Assembly (NCBI GenBank): GCA_016081115.2
Contig: JABTTQ020003030.1
Location: 22,876-86,875 of the forward strand
DNA length: 64,000 nt
Source of the DNA: Rehmannia glutinosa
Taxonomy: Eukaryota; Streptophyta; Magnoliopsida; Lamiales; Orobanchaceae
Reading direction: 5' to 3'
The number at the start of each line of letters is the position of its first letter. The first letter of the stretch is position 1. Both the position numbers and the translations under genes were made by a program. The notes under the pieces are model-generated. The model saw nothing but the letters and a program-made list of their open reading frames with translations, was not told where the DNA came from and searched no databases. This document shows, piece by piece, positions 10,611 through 22,001 of the stretch.

Positions 10611-10762
10611 TTTCTTGTAGTGGAGGGGGCAAGATATGTTGGTTTATATTTATAGTATATATACTATATTAATTTATTAAATAATATATTATTAGGGTTC
10701 AATCGCAAGATGAGGGGGCGATTGCCACCACCAGCCCCCCTGTGTCCGTCCCTGGTCCACCT

Positions 10763-11340
10763 GGACTAAATTTTCTGACTCCGTTCCTGTGGTATTTCAA
10801 ACTTTATAATAAGATATCGCAAATTAAGAAATTATAAATATTCGTTTAATTTATATATTGCAAATATATTTAAGGTAATTTCTATAAATTTGAATAGGAA
10901 AAACGAAAAAAAAGGAATATAATATTTATTTTTAATATATTTATAAAATTTTCTTTACGAAAATTATTATTTTCAATTTATAAATATAATATTAAAAGAA
11001 AAATTATATTATAATATATATTATATATGCAAAATGTATTAAATATATCAAAGAAATATAGGCGGGCGGGGCATGGCGGGTACCCATGGGGCGAAGTAAT
11101 ACCCAAACCCGTCCCACCCACCGCGGATCGGGTCAGAATTGCCATTCCTAGTCCAAAGTTTGGGTTTGACGACAAATCCCTTTCAAGATGAGGGAAATGA
11201 TGTGAATCCAGTTAGGAAGGATTCGGGCAACACCAAATATAAATTATCTTGAGTTCTTGAATACTATATATATTGTTGACTTGAGTTCTTGTATTTGTTT
11301 ATTATAAATTAGGTGTTTAATCCCATTATTCAAGTCGTTT
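10763..11340. mobile_element. AT-rich interval with a degraded hAT-like end
   Basis: Near 11040-11155 a GC-rich block (GGCGGGCGGGGCATGGCGGGTACCC ... GGAATGGCAATT on the minus strand) resembles the ends of plant hAT elements that begin TAGGGxTGGCAAT. Only one end is visible and no TSD was found. The rest is AT-rich and gene-free. Confidence 0.4.
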
Positions 11341-11344
11341 GATT

Positions 11345-11935
11345 GGCCAAATTCATGTTAAGGGCAAGTATATTGATCTATTGTCATCTTAGCGAGTCAC
11401 TCCAAATTGATTCTTAACCTGATTCTTAACCATGTCAATAAAACTCTTGGGAAAGAAAATAACATGACTTTTATAATACATCAAATATGTCCAAACACTC
11501 CTATTACAATCATCAATCAAAGTCAGGGAATAAGGAGTATTGTAATCCCTTGTATATGATCGCTACACATCCATTATCCATTTGAACTAAAGCAACTAGA
11601 GTATCAGCATGTGTATCGCATAAAGAAAATATTTTCTATATTTCTGAGAGACATGACAAACAACACAATCATGTAAATTTTGCTTATCAACAACTTTACA
11701 ATGTGATTTCAAGAAATTAAGGAATATGTTCACGTACACCTATTGAGGCATGGCCAAGACTCTTTTTCCAAATGTCAAGAGTAGTAATATTGGACAACGA
11801 AGAAGAATTTGCAAATGAATGAAGAGAAGTATCCGTTGGAAATTGGTTATTGCTACCGCTGCAACCGTGTTCCATGGAGGAACCCAATATGAGAGGTAGA
11901 GCGTTAGTCACCCAAGTGATTAGCTTACTAGGTTC
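11345..11935 (-). pseudogene. Ty1/copia gag-pol fragment (gag pre-integrase and integrase)
   Basis: Minus-strand translation in several frames gives pieces of a copia polyprotein: an LGHAS motif of the GAG-pre-integrase zinc-binding region (11717-11911 frame), a segment like the CxxC part of the integrase finger, then VKNQF-like and TYLMYYKSH-like pieces of the integrase core. Stops and frameshifts are frequent. RT and RNase H are not seen. It is a truncated, long-dead insertion. Confidence 0.6.
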
Positions 11936-12008
11936 ATAAGTTAGGCTATATTTTTCTAATTAATCAATGTGGGACAACTCACAAGTAACATACTTTATCG
12001 TACACCCA
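11936..12008 (-). repeat. Short copia/TRIM-like LTR start
   Basis: On the minus strand a block TGTTACTTGTGAGTTGTCCC followed by ACATTGATTAATTA matches 40065-40104, the beginning of the LTR-like sequence there. It lies just upstream (in sense) of the copia fragment, so it may be part of its LTR. Confidence 0.45.
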
Positions 12009-13220
12009 TCACTTTTGTGTAGACCTTCGTCAACTCGTTCTACATGCTCCATCATATCGAAGACTCACCAATCCAACATGTGGTTTGCTCTAATTATTTC
12101 ATTTTTTGAAAATTGTAGATCTCAAGTGGGAGAAGAAAATTTGCAGCGAAAAAATCAAATTATATTTTCACACTCATGAATGTAACAGTTGGAGTACTAC
12201 ATAAATGCTATTCATAGTTCAACATGAAAGAGAAAAATGTGAAATAGCTAAGATAGCCAGTTTACTAGTAAGCTGATATAAAATTAACACACACATATGA
12301 CACAACTAACTATTTAAGCTAACTGTCAAGTGTGTCAAGCTAACAGTTGGATCTTATCGTACTTAATTAATTAATGTCTAATATTATATTATAATAATAT
12401 ATATTAATTATATTTGATACTGATCGAGATATCAAAAACATTGATTTAGTTCGATTACGGTTTGCAACTTATAAAATGCTATTACTTATAATAATCACGT
12501 CTTTTATAAAGTGGGTTCAATACGTTACTCCAAGTCTTGAGAAATTAATATGATTAAAAGGACTTTCGATTACTCTGCGCAAGAATCAAAAGAACTTAAT
12601 AATATGTTTGAATTTTTGGTACAAGACAAAATGAATTAGAAAATAAAATACAAAAGTTGTTGCATCAATCCAAGGGGCAAAACTTAGCATTTTTTTTAAT
12701 TAAAATCCAAAGTCTACAACCAAAGACCAATTAATTAATTGAGAGTTATATTAGGTTGACAAATTTAACAACATAATAATGACTATGCTGGGGTAAAAAT
12801 TAGATTTGATAAAGTCCAAGTCTGACCCTTCTAAATAAATTTAATATATTTGATTTTTTATGGGCAGCCGTGAAGAAATTTACCTGGTTAATTTTATATT
12901 AAGAATTATTGGTTTGATTCTTTCATTGTTATGCTCTTTCATTGTCATCAGGACATATTCTTTTTTATATATTTTTATTTATTTAAATAAAATGCTCTTT
13001 TATCCAAAAATAGAATATAAATATATATATTATGTGTTTTAATATTCTAATCAATTATTGGAATGATAGTTGACTCAGCAACTTTTACTTGAGTTGAATA
13101 TTTTATTTTTTCAAATATATAAAAATCAAAAACTCATATAAGATTGTATTACATGTCACATATGTGAGATGTATTCATACCCAAACCCAATGGCTTCTTT
13201 ACAATATTTGATGTGGCATT
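12009..13220. other. Gene-free AT-rich interval
   Basis: Long AT-rich DNA without a recognisable ORF, RNA or element end. The frame at 12860-13042 looks random. Confidence 0.5.
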
Positions 13221-13224
13221 TTTT

Positions 13225-13437
13225 GTATATATTGGAAGGATGATATTTTCGTTAAATATATAGGGCGGTGACATTTTCATAAATATAACAGGGCAGTGAC
13301 ATTTTTGTAAATATAATAGGCAGTGACATATTTTAATAAATAAACAGGGTGGTGGTATTTTCATAAATATAAATGACTAAATGAGCACTGACATTTTTGC
13401 TTGTATAAAAGGACGGTGGCACATTCATAAAAATATT
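13225..13437. repeat. Minisatellite, about seven units of 27-37 bp
   Basis: Degenerate tandem units of the form GGGCGGTGACATTTTCATAA + ATATAACA, with substitutions and small indels. It produces a repetitive Cys/Pro-rich minus-strand frame with no support as a protein. Confidence 0.75.
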
Positions 13438-14480
13438 AGGCTAACAGGTGGAATTGGTGATAATTGAAAAGTATTAGTTTTTTCCTCAAATATTATCACT
13501 TCTAATCTGAAAAATATGTGTACGTTTTTAAAGTAACAAACATTTTTAAAGTAACAAACATGAGATGGCGTTGAGGAGTAAGTAAGACTTATCTCAAATT
13601 TGTATACTTTTATGCAAATAAGTGATACTTTTTAGTTCAATACTTAATATTTTATTACTTAAGTTTAAATGTGTAATATATTTCAATTGATCAACACGTA
13701 ATAATTTTCAGTTCAATATTTAACACTTTTCACTGGTGATTTCCAGTAATCTTTTTCTTTTACTTCTTTTTCATCTCTTTATTTTCCCAACATCTTTTCC
13801 TCATGTTTTATTGGGTTTTCTTCTTCTTTTTCCTTCATTTTCGTGGAAAAATCAAAACTTTATAAGGGTGAACAATATTTCATTTATCCGAAACTTAAAA
13901 TCTCCATTAATGGAGTTTCAATCCTCTTGAAGTTTTTGCCTTTAACAACTATCATAGTTTCTGTTTCTAACAACTTCATTAAGTAAATTAAACATCAAAT
14001 CTAAAATCAAGACAAAAAAAACCATCAAATTACAGCTGATTGGGCCATCCGAAGAGATGGTTTCTTCACCGGAAAGTCGCCGCAGCAAAATATTTTATTG
14101 AGAGTTATTACAAGAATCATCTGCAAGGCTTGTAAGATCACAAGAAAAGATGAATTCTTGATGCTTCTTGACTGATTTTAGAGATAGAATATGAAGGTTC
14201 CTAGATTGTGGATGAAAGAAAAAAAGAAAGAGAAAAAAGAAAGAGATCAAATTTTCCATTTTTCTTTTTTTTTTATTGACTTTGGGTTTTGGTGTTTGGG
14301 TTCCTTCTCACGGACATTGACTCATGATATACATGGTCTCATGGAAGACCTGCTCATGTATAAAAAGCAATGAAATTGTTACCTCAAACTGGCATATCAG
14401 AAATTCTTAGCAATTGTGTGCATGGGCTACAAATACTTTTTGTTCTTCTTTGATATTTTTTTCTTAAGCTTATAGCCAAT
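13438..14480. other. Gene-free interval
   Basis: AT-rich DNA with Lys/Phe-rich chance reading frames. Nothing recognised. Confidence 0.45.
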
Positions 14481-14483
14481 GTG

Positions 14484-14645
14484 ATTTTTTTTTATAACTC
14501 AACTTTCAGACTTACGTCTAACTGTCTCGAGGACGGCGTCTGAGCGGCCCCCTCATCCTGCCACCAAATTAAACCGCTGGATGTGTACGGACTAACCAGT
14601 GTTGTGGTGGGACCTGTTGACGTACAACCAAGTCCTCCAGGTAAA
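14484..14645 (-). mobile_element. SINE-like retroposon, copy C
   Basis: Minus-strand copy of the family at 2136-2297 and 5401-5583. Its T-run at 14484-14493 is the A tail; the reverse complement contains CTTGGTTGTACGTCA, CATCCAGCGGTTTAATTTGG and GTTGAGTTATAAAA. A TSD was not found, and related-looking sequence may continue to about 14810, so the 5' limit is uncertain. Confidence 0.65.
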
Positions 14646-15555
14646 GAGAATAAGTATGTCCGATTCCCCCAAATCTAATCATAGTTGATCTCTCTCCAAA
14701 TCAAACTCACACGGGTGATATTCAGTAAGAGTACCTACCAAATATTCACTAGTTTGCACATGCCCCGAGGATCAATTTGATAGAGTGAGGTTTTGAATCA
14801 ATGACCTTAAGTCTTTTGTGGTGGCCACACTACAAGAAAACATTGAAATTCCAACGAAAAAAATCCGTTGGAATTTGACCAATTTCCGTTGGAATTATCG
14901 ATTCCAACGGAAATTCCAACAGAAAATGAGTCGTTGGTAAAATGGCCGTTGGAATGCCAAAATTCCAACAGAAATTCCAATGGAAAAATATTCCAACGGT
15001 AGTTCCAACGGTATTTGTCCGTTGGAATATTCAATTGTTGGAAAAAAATCCAACAAATATTCCAACAGTAATTCCAATAGAATTATACTGTTGGAATTTA
15101 GCCCAACGATGATTCCAATGGTATTAATCCGTTGGAATATATAATCGTTGGAATGAACTACAATGATTATTCCAACACTATTTCCAACGACATTATATTG
15201 TTGGAATTAATTCCAACAATAATTCCAACAGTATATTTTCATTGGAAGTTAAGAAAAATTCCAACGTTTTTTTGTTGGAAAACATTCCAACAACAATTCC
15301 AACGGATTTTTTCCGTTGAAATAAAAAAAAATACCCAATTGTTGGAATGCTTCTATAGATATTTTTGACCCTCTAAAATAGTTAATCTATTAGCGACAAC
15401 GTGCAAATATAATATCATAAAAAGTCGATATCAAATATTTCCAAATGTACGTTATAATGTGTCCATCACAAAAGAAACAAATCAACAATCCTAAAAGTAA
15501 TAATATCATCACAACGACCCCCAAATCCTTCAACAAAAAATAAAGCCAACACAAA

Positions 15556-15915
15556 CAAATTAACAGTCTCCATAATCATCATCATTCCCCACATCTTCAT
15601 CAACCCGCATTAGCATCATTAAGCATACCATTTGGTTCATTTCCAAAATTTTCATCATGAACGACGGGTGGCACCCTTGAAGTAGAGGCATCATGGCTAG
15701 AGGAAGGGCGTGATACGCCCGTGAGCTTCTCCAGAAGACTACGGATGGAGGCCAATTCACTCTCTAAACGCTCCTCAATAGTATTCATACGGTCGCATAG
15801 CTTTTTAATATCAATAGATTGAGTGGCCTTAGACTTCAAACCCGAAGAACAATAGAAAGTCGCCTCAGATCAAAATCCGCATGATTTGCCTTTCTTATTG
15901 TTCCCTCGATTGGCC
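15556..15915 (-). pseudogene. C-terminal remnant of a Transposase_24 (Ptta/En/Spm) protein
   Basis: Minus-strand frame from about 15910 to 15600. It begins RGNNKKGKSCGF, has an in-frame stop, then continues SEATFYCSSGLKSKA and a heptad-like KLCDRMNTIEERLESELASI (likely coiled coil) up to NEPNGMLNDANAG. A frame change near 15600 leads to VDEDVGNDDDYGDC and stop (about 15556). The KKGKxxGF-SEA pattern and the coiled-coil tail are those of the plant Transposase_24 family, an accessory protein of CACTA elements. The body of the gene is deleted. The last part is shared with 9883-9930. Confidence 0.65.
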
Positions 15916-16194
15916 TCATAAAAGAGAATGAATGTTGGAATAAACGGTATGTGGATAAACTTTCAGTCTCTGTTTTTTGTTTGCAAAATAGAAGCAGAAG
16001 TTGTTTGAAAAATCACTTTTATTGGGAGAGAGTAGAGATCAGTCTCTGTTTTTTGTCTCAATTCGTGTTTGCAAGCCTAGAAAAAAGGGCTCTAGTTTTT
16101 TAACTAAAGTTGCTATTGAACCTGAAGTTATTGTTTTCTAATTTGCTATTGAAGTAGTTGCTATTGAACCTATTTTAGTAAAAAAATATACATA

Positions 16195-16352
16195 TATTTT
16201 GGTTATTCGGTTTGATTAACCGAAGTTTTAGAGAGGAACCGAACGAATAACCGAAATTATAAAAAGTAAAAACCGAACCAAAATTTTCGGCTCCGTTTCA
16301 ATTTGAACCGATTTTTTGATTTTGGTCCGGTTTGGCCGGTTAACCGAAATGT
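16195..16352. repeat. AACCG-rich hAT-like terminus inside the CACTA element
   Basis: Repeated AACCGAA / TTCGGTT motifs ending in GGTTAACCGAAATGTGCACA. Similar AACCG-rich ends border the hAT element at 23385-24793. The partner end is not evident, so this is a partial element or a captured end. Confidence 0.5.
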
Positions 16353-16859
16353 GCACAATTCTGTTTATTCCAACGATTTTGTTTATCACTTGAATTAGTG
16401 TTGCAAATTTTCCAACAATTTACTGTGATATTGGAATTTCTGTTGGAATTTCATATTCCAACAAAAATTCCAACCGTTTATTCCAATAGTCTTGTCTACT
16501 GTTGGAATTTATGTTGGAATTTTTCCAATGATATGTTGCAGCGTTGGAATCTCCATTGAAATTGTAAAAATTCCAATAGTATTTACAATGGTTTATTCCA
16601 ACTATTTTATTTACCATTGGAATTACTATTGGAATTTTCCAACGGTTTATTTTGGTGTTGGAATTTTCGTTGGAATTTTAATTCCAACGGACATTCCAAT
16701 AGTTTATTCCAATGATTTTGTGTACCGTTGGAATTACTGTTGGAATTTTCCAACGATTTGTTGTGATGTTGGAATTTTCGTTGGAATTTCTAAAATTCCA
16801 ATAGTTTTTTTTTCGTTGGAATTATTCCGTTGGAATTTGATTGTTTTCTTGTAGTGCCA

Positions 16860-17188
16860 GCGGGCTAATCCCATGGTTCAATGTGGTTTGATTTCAATAA
16901 AGTGCCACAAACAGAGATAATAAGTACATAACTCGGTATCGAGTTATGTGTCTCGATATAACTCAGTACCAAGTTATGTACCGGTCCTCATAAATGAAAA
17001 AAGGATAAATTAAAGTGGACATTTGAATTAAAAAATGGCTAAAAATATGTTTTAGAAGACATAGCTAGAAAATATTTTGCAATGGAGAAAAATACCAAAA
17101 AACCGATGGAATTTTAAATATATGTCTGGTACTCGCATTCATTGTTCATGTTCCAAAGGATCATGGCTAAAACATATAAGGCAAAAAC
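16860..17188. other. Gene-free interval with a perfect hairpin
   Basis: Positions 16926-16949 form a perfect hairpin, ACATAACTCG-GTAT-CGAGTTATGT. A second, imperfect one follows at about 16958-16982. No gene recognised. Confidence 0.6.
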
Positions 17189-17563
17189 TTGCGTGAGACG
17201 GTCTCACGGATTAAGATCTGTGAGACGGAGCCCTTACACAAAGTTTTAAAGGTTTTTTTTTTCAGATTTTATTTTTCTTAGGGTTTATATTTGTTTTTTT
17301 AGGGTTTATTTTGTTTCTTGGGTTTGTTTTTAATTGATTTGGGTTTTTAGGTTTTTAGTTTTTTTTTAGGGTTTATTTTTTGTTTTTCGGGTTTATTTTT
17401 GTTTTTCGGGTTTATTTTTCATGGTTCATGCTTTTAGGGTTTATTTTTGTTTCTTCATGGTTCATTATTATTTTTAAATTTATTTTCATGGTTCATGTTC
17501 TCAAGACGGAGCCCTTAGGAGGTCCGTCTCACGGATTTAGATCCATGAGACCGTCTCACAAGA
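17189..17563. mobile_element. MITE with GTGAGACGG-type terminal repeats
   Basis: The left end (17189-17235: CTTGCGTGAGACGGTCTCAC ... GAGACGGAGCCCTTA) and right end (17502-17563, reverse complement TTGTGAGACGGTCTCATGG ... AAGGGCTCCGTCTTG) are imperfect inverted repeats of about 50 bp. Each arm is itself palindromic (GTGAGACGGTCTCAC). The interior is T-rich. The TSD was not resolved. Confidence 0.7.
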
Positions 17564-17856
17564 GACTTGCTCAACATATAAAGGGAGTTTTTTAACTTCA
17601 TTTATTGAAAAACTAGTTAATTTTTATGTTTTCGAAATAAAATTTATAATCACACTCCCACTTTAACAAAATTACAACCCTAATTTGACTTGCATCAAAT
17701 TTTCAGATGGGGATCGAAAAAACAAAAGTTTTATAGTTTTGCAGTTTTATGCTTCAAAATAAGGATATAGAGTTTGCAATGTCATTAATATTATAACTGG
17801 GAAAGTGAATTTGGAAAGGAATTTCATTTGAACTTATCTTGGAATATCTCAAAATA
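17564..17856. other. Gene-free spacer
   Basis: AT-rich sequence without recognisable features, ending in the TA/GA microsatellite at 17857-17889. Confidence 0.5.
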
Positions 17857-17876
<20 letters not shown>

Positions 17877-17889
<13 letters not shown>

Positions 17890-18924
17890 TTGGTTCAAAT
17901 GAGACCAATCCCTTTAGGTTAGTCCATAAGAACACTTATGGACTCTTGATTTAAATTTTGGATGGTGTAGATTATTTTAGTTAATTTAGGCTTATAAAGG
18001 TGTAGTTGTACTTTTATATTTAATCAGTTTTGTTAATTGGACGGTTATTAACTATTTTTAAGGAAACATAATCCTACCTTTTCATTTACCCGATTTCTAG
18101 GGAGGAAAAATCATCAACTTTACGCGTTTTTTCAAAATTGATACTTCTTTCCGCCATATTTGTGAACTCATCGTTTATTATATACTTAGTTCAAATGGAC
18201 TTGTATACTTAGTCATGTTTTATTGTATATTTAGTTCAAGTAGATTTATATACTTGGTTTGATTGAATCGTATTCTTAGTTATATAAGCAATTTAGTAAG
18301 TAGTTTAGTGGATTTATATACTTAGTTCTGTGGATTTGTATACTCAGTTCAATGGAATTGTATACTTAGTTATATAAGTAATTCAGTGGAATTGTGTATT
18401 TAGTTCAGTGTAATTGTATACTTAGTTAAATGTTTCTGTATATTTAGTAATATTTTAATGTATAGTTAGTTCAACGTAATTGTATAGTTAAATGTTTATG
18501 TATACTTAATAATGTTTTAATGTACAGGTAGTTTAGTATAATTGTATACTTAGTTAATTGTTTATGTATACTTAGTAATGTTTTAATGTGTAGTTAGTTT
18601 AGTGTAATTGTATACTTTTCATTAATTGTTGCATGATTCTGTTGCCATATTTGAATAATTTGCATGATCGAATAGGAAGGAGAGAAAGGAAAGGTGAATC
18701 GCTTGATTATGGGGACGTGATCAATACAAGACCACGTCCCTAATTTTTAGGAAGCGGTTACTATATATAATTTGATGGATTCCTATTTACCCCCTACAAT
18801 GTATATTTTCATATGAAAAACTGTATAGATTTATTTAGATCTTGGCCATTGATTTATGTTTTTGATGGTGTAGATTTGGTCCTATGGTATTACCTAGGAG
18901 GGTTTGTCTCACATGATCCCCTCC
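17877..18924. mobile_element. Long-TIR element 1 of three
   Basis: The left end (ATTGGTTCAAATGAGACCAATCCCTTTAGG) and the reverse complement of the right end (GGGGATCATGTGAGACAAAC ... CCTCCTAGG) are related imperfect inverted repeats abutting TA microsatellites. The interior (about 18170-18620) consists of degenerate tandem units around TGTATACTTAGTTCA, and 18708-18742 holds a GGGACGTG/CACGTCCC palindrome. Non-coding. TSDs are hidden in the TA tracts. Confidence 0.6.
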
Positions 18925-18932
18925 ATATATAT

Positions 18933-20090
18933 AGGGTTAGGATCAAATGTGGCAGAGGGCTTACCGTGTGGCAGTGTGGATTAATCCAATCCATCCACAC
19001 ATTTTGTTCAATGGTCCAGATTGCTATTAAAAATAACTGATTTATCAATTAATTAATAGGTGGAAAGGGCATAGTAACAAGCAAAATGCCATAAATCACG
19101 CCCCTACAATCAAGGAATTGATTAATATCATATTTCCATAACTGAATTGTGCACCATTTTAATAGTTGAACTGTACACCATTTAATAACTGACTGTACAC
19201 AATTTTATATCTAACAGTGCATCATTGTATAACTAATTGTACACTATCAATCCCAATGATTTTTATGGGATTTGATTTAATGATTGTTCCCGATTTTATT
19301 CAATTGTGGCTTACTCACAATGATGTACAATTAGTTATATAATGATGCATTGTTAGATATAAAATGGTGCACAGTTAGTTATTAAATGGTGCTCAGTTTA
19401 GCTATTAAAATAGTGCATAATTCAGTTATGGAAAAGTGATTTTTATCACATCCGTGATTGTAGGGCGTCATTATGGGAATGTGGTTACACCATTTTGTTT
19501 TCATAGGGTTTTTAAATGATGCACAATTAGTTATACAATGATGTAATGTTAGAAATAAAATGGTGCACATTTAAGTTACTAAATGGAAAGATGGTTACAC
19601 CATTTTGTCTTTATAGTTCCTTTAGATGATGTACAATTAGTTATATAATGATGCATTGTTAGATATAAAATGGTGCACAATCAGTTATTAAATGGTGCAC
19701 AGTTCGAGATAAAATAGAAAGCGGGAACAATCATAAAATCAAATCCCATAAATATCGCTGGGATTGAATGATGTAAAATTAGTTATACAATGATACATTG
19801 TTAGATATAAAATGGTGTACAACCAGCTACTAAATGGTGTACGGTTCAACTATTAAAATTGTGCACGATCTTAATTATGGAAACATGATATTAATCAATC
19901 CCTTGATTATAGGGGCGTAATTTATGACATTTTGCTAGTTACTATTATGCTCTTTCCACCTATTAATTAATTAATAAATCAGTTATTTTTAATAGCAATC
20001 CGGACCATCGAATAAAAGTGCATGTGGATGGATGGGATCAATCCACACCGCCATTACCTGCAAGAGAGAGGTCGCCACACGAGATCCTAT
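18933..20090. mobile_element. Long-TIR element 2 of three, fold-back with arms over 200 bp
   Basis: About 18933-19160 pairs with 19870-20090; for example AAAAATAACTGATTTATCAA with its complement, and GCCCCTACAATCAAGG with CCTTGATTATAGGGGC. The interior contains about four copies of a unit of roughly 75-180 bp built on GATGTACAATTAGTTATA and ATGGTGCACAGTTAGTTATT, partly inverted. Bounded by TA tracts. Non-coding. Confidence 0.72.
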
Positions 20091-20092
20091 CC

Positions 20093-20096
<4 letters not shown>

Positions 20097-20134
<38 letters not shown>
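20097..20134. repeat. (TA)n microsatellite
   Basis: Nearly pure TA repeat between the second and third long-TIR elements. Comparable tracts lie at 17857-17876 and 21211-21240 (followed by (GA)n to 21273). Confidence 0.9.
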
Positions 20135-20137
<3 letters not shown>

Positions 20138-20357
20138 GGAGGATCAAGTGAGATCATGTCTCTAGGTGAGACACAATGGACTAATCTCAACCATCCCCCA
20201 CTATTAATCAATGGGTATGATTTAATGGATAAAAAATATATTAAAATATTAATTTAATCAATATAAGGGTAGTAGGGTAAAATAACATAACAAGTTAGTT
20301 ACAAAAATGGAATCAAATCTATTTCTCTCTCATACATCTCCTTTTCCCAATCTCACG

Positions 20358-20404
<47 letters not shown>

Positions 20405-21207
20405 CCTCCATTAACGCAAATAAAGAAAACGTGAAGAACTCGAAAATTACAGTAGAAAAACACGAAAAATCGGTGCAATATTACAAATAAATAATGAAAG
20501 TGAGTTCGAAAACTAAATATGCAACAAAACTCAACTAAATATGCATTATCTCGAAAAAACTATCTATGCGGCGTAAAAAAACTAATATGTAGTACAATAT
20601 AACCAACTATGCAAGATGTCATAAATTATGCAACAAAATCAACTAACTATGTATTATCTAGAAACTATCTATGTTGTGGAATAACTAAATATGCAAAGAC
20701 ATTATGTAACATCTCATTTTTATAATTTCCAAAAGCAACATCCCATTTTCATAACTAAATATACATTATATTGAACTATTTATGCGGTGTAGTATAACTA
20801 CATACGCAAAGACGTTATATTCAATTATGTCTTGTTTTCATAAAACAATTGCAACAAAATAACTAAATATGCATTATTTGATGTCTAATTATGCGCAAAG
20901 CAGAAGAACCCTAACTATCTTTGTAAAATAAAAATATTTGGAAAGAAAATGGTTCCTTAAATTCCGCCACAAAATCCGGCAGTGTCTATTTACCCTTAAA
21001 ACATTTGGGACCACTAATTTGAACCATAAAATCCGTTGGGACCACTAATTTGAATTACAAAATTACAATCTTACCCTTAAAATCAGCAAAAAGTTAGGAA
21101 ATAATTAAAAAAACTGAATTAATCACATCCCTTCATTTTTTAAGATCAATGGGTAAGATGAGTCCACAGTGTCTCACCTAGGGAGGGTGGTCTCATTTGA
21201 AACAAAT

Positions 21208-21210
<3 letters not shown>
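20135..21210. mobile_element. Long-TIR element 3 of three
   Basis: The left end (AGGGGGAGGATCAAGTGAGATC ... CTAGGTGAGACACAATGGAC) and right end (GTCCACAGTGTCTCACCTAG ... ATTTGAAACAAATCCT) are imperfect inverted repeats of about 50 bp directly against TA microsatellites. The interior holds a (TC)n tract (20352-20401) and scattered AACTAAATATGCATTAT repeats. Non-coding. The end motif GGATCAAxTGxGAC is shared with the two preceding elements. Confidence 0.7.
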
Positions 21211-21273
<63 letters not shown>

Positions 21274-21275
<2 letters not shown>

Positions 21276-21730
21276 CATACAGGAGTAAAAAATTACGAAC
21301 AGATGAAATATAATTTTTTTCAAATAGTATTAAATTCTTGAATGAAAAATATTAAGTTAAAGTTACACCATATTGTATTTCCTTTCAATGAGGAGTAATC
21401 CACTAATCCCATATGGTGACAGGGGAGACTTGATCATGGTGGAAGTGCTAGGAATTAAAATAAAGTGACATTATAAATTTAATAATAAAAAAATATTCGT
21501 AAGTCAATGGTTTGACAAGTAAGAAGATGCCCCTAGTCTATATTCACATGGCGCCACCCTACCTAATGCAGTCCATTATAAAAATCATGTTTTTGCACGC
21601 TAGTTTAATTAAATAACTAATTTTCACCCTAATATTAGGTTACCAAATGCAAAGAATCCTCCCACGATCAAGCAATAATTACTTCGAATAGTCACACTGT
21701 TTATGCTAATCTTCAAAGATCAAGAAACCA
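21274..21730. other. Gene-free interval downstream of the ATL gene
   Basis: No gene recognised. The 3' untranslated part of the ATL gene probably occupies about 21730-22001. Confidence 0.45.
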
Positions 21731-22001
21731 TAAAAAAAACTTCATTTATTAATCTCAGAGTTTGAATATTATACACAAGTCTCTTACAAATTTTCTAATT
21801 ACATAAAAAAAGGGGGAAAAAAAGAAAATTTCAATCTCAATGTCCAAATGTTGCACCCCCAGCAAATTCAATTCATCTATGTTTAATTTCCGTATTGTGT
21901 AGTATATGTGTTTCATCATAAATTTGAATTTATAAGTACAAAACAGAGAAGCATCAAAGTATAGCTGTGATGCTTGTACCTTTTAAGTGAATAACATTAA
22001 A

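Larger units (their letters stand above)
6459..10622 (+). mobile_element. CACTA element with captured RING-CH gene (Pack-CACTA)
   Basis: A 4164-bp En/Spm-type element. Ends: CACTACAAGGAAACA at left and CACTACAAGAAAACA (reverse complement) at right; target duplication GAG at 6456-6458 and 10623-10625. About 0.5 kb inside each end is packed with short repeats of ATTCCAACGG/CCGTTGGAAT, the subterminal transposase-binding type. The right part (about 9883-10120) is homologous to 15360-15600 of the second CACTA element and includes the last bases of its transposase-like gene. The middle is foreign: GC-rich leader-like sequence near 7200-7390 and two exons of a RING-CH gene. No transposase ORF, so non-autonomous. 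Confidence 0.9.
5867..10754. mobile_element. hAT-like element carrying nested insertions
   Basis: The termini CAGGGACGGACGCAG (5867-5881) and CTGTGTCCGTCCCTG (10740-10754) are inverted repeats with one mismatch. They are flanked by a perfect 8-bp target duplication GTCCACCT (5859-5866, 10755-10762), diagnostic of the hAT superfamily. Without the 4.16-kb CACTA insertion (6459-10622) the element is about 0.72 kb and has no transposase, so it is non-autonomous. A smaller fold-back element lies inside its left part. Confidence 0.88.
14828..16856 (-). mobile_element. Second CACTA element, same family, minus orientation
   Basis: A 2029-bp element with ends CACTACAAGAAAACA at both sides (inverted) and target duplication CCA at 14825-14827 and 16857-16859. 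Subterminal ATTCCAACGG-type repeats fill 14845-15350 and 16365-16850. The left end (CATTxAAATTCC after the TIR) corresponds to the right end of the first element, and the right end (CAATCAAATTCC) to its left end, so the two are inverted relative to each other. It keeps the 3' end of a transposase-like gene and encloses a hAT-like end at about 16195-16352. Confidence 0.9.

Noticed and set aside
13225..13437. Regular repeats considered as a CRISPR-like array
   Set aside because: The units are contiguous with no unique spacers, degenerate, and the DNA is from a plant nucleus.
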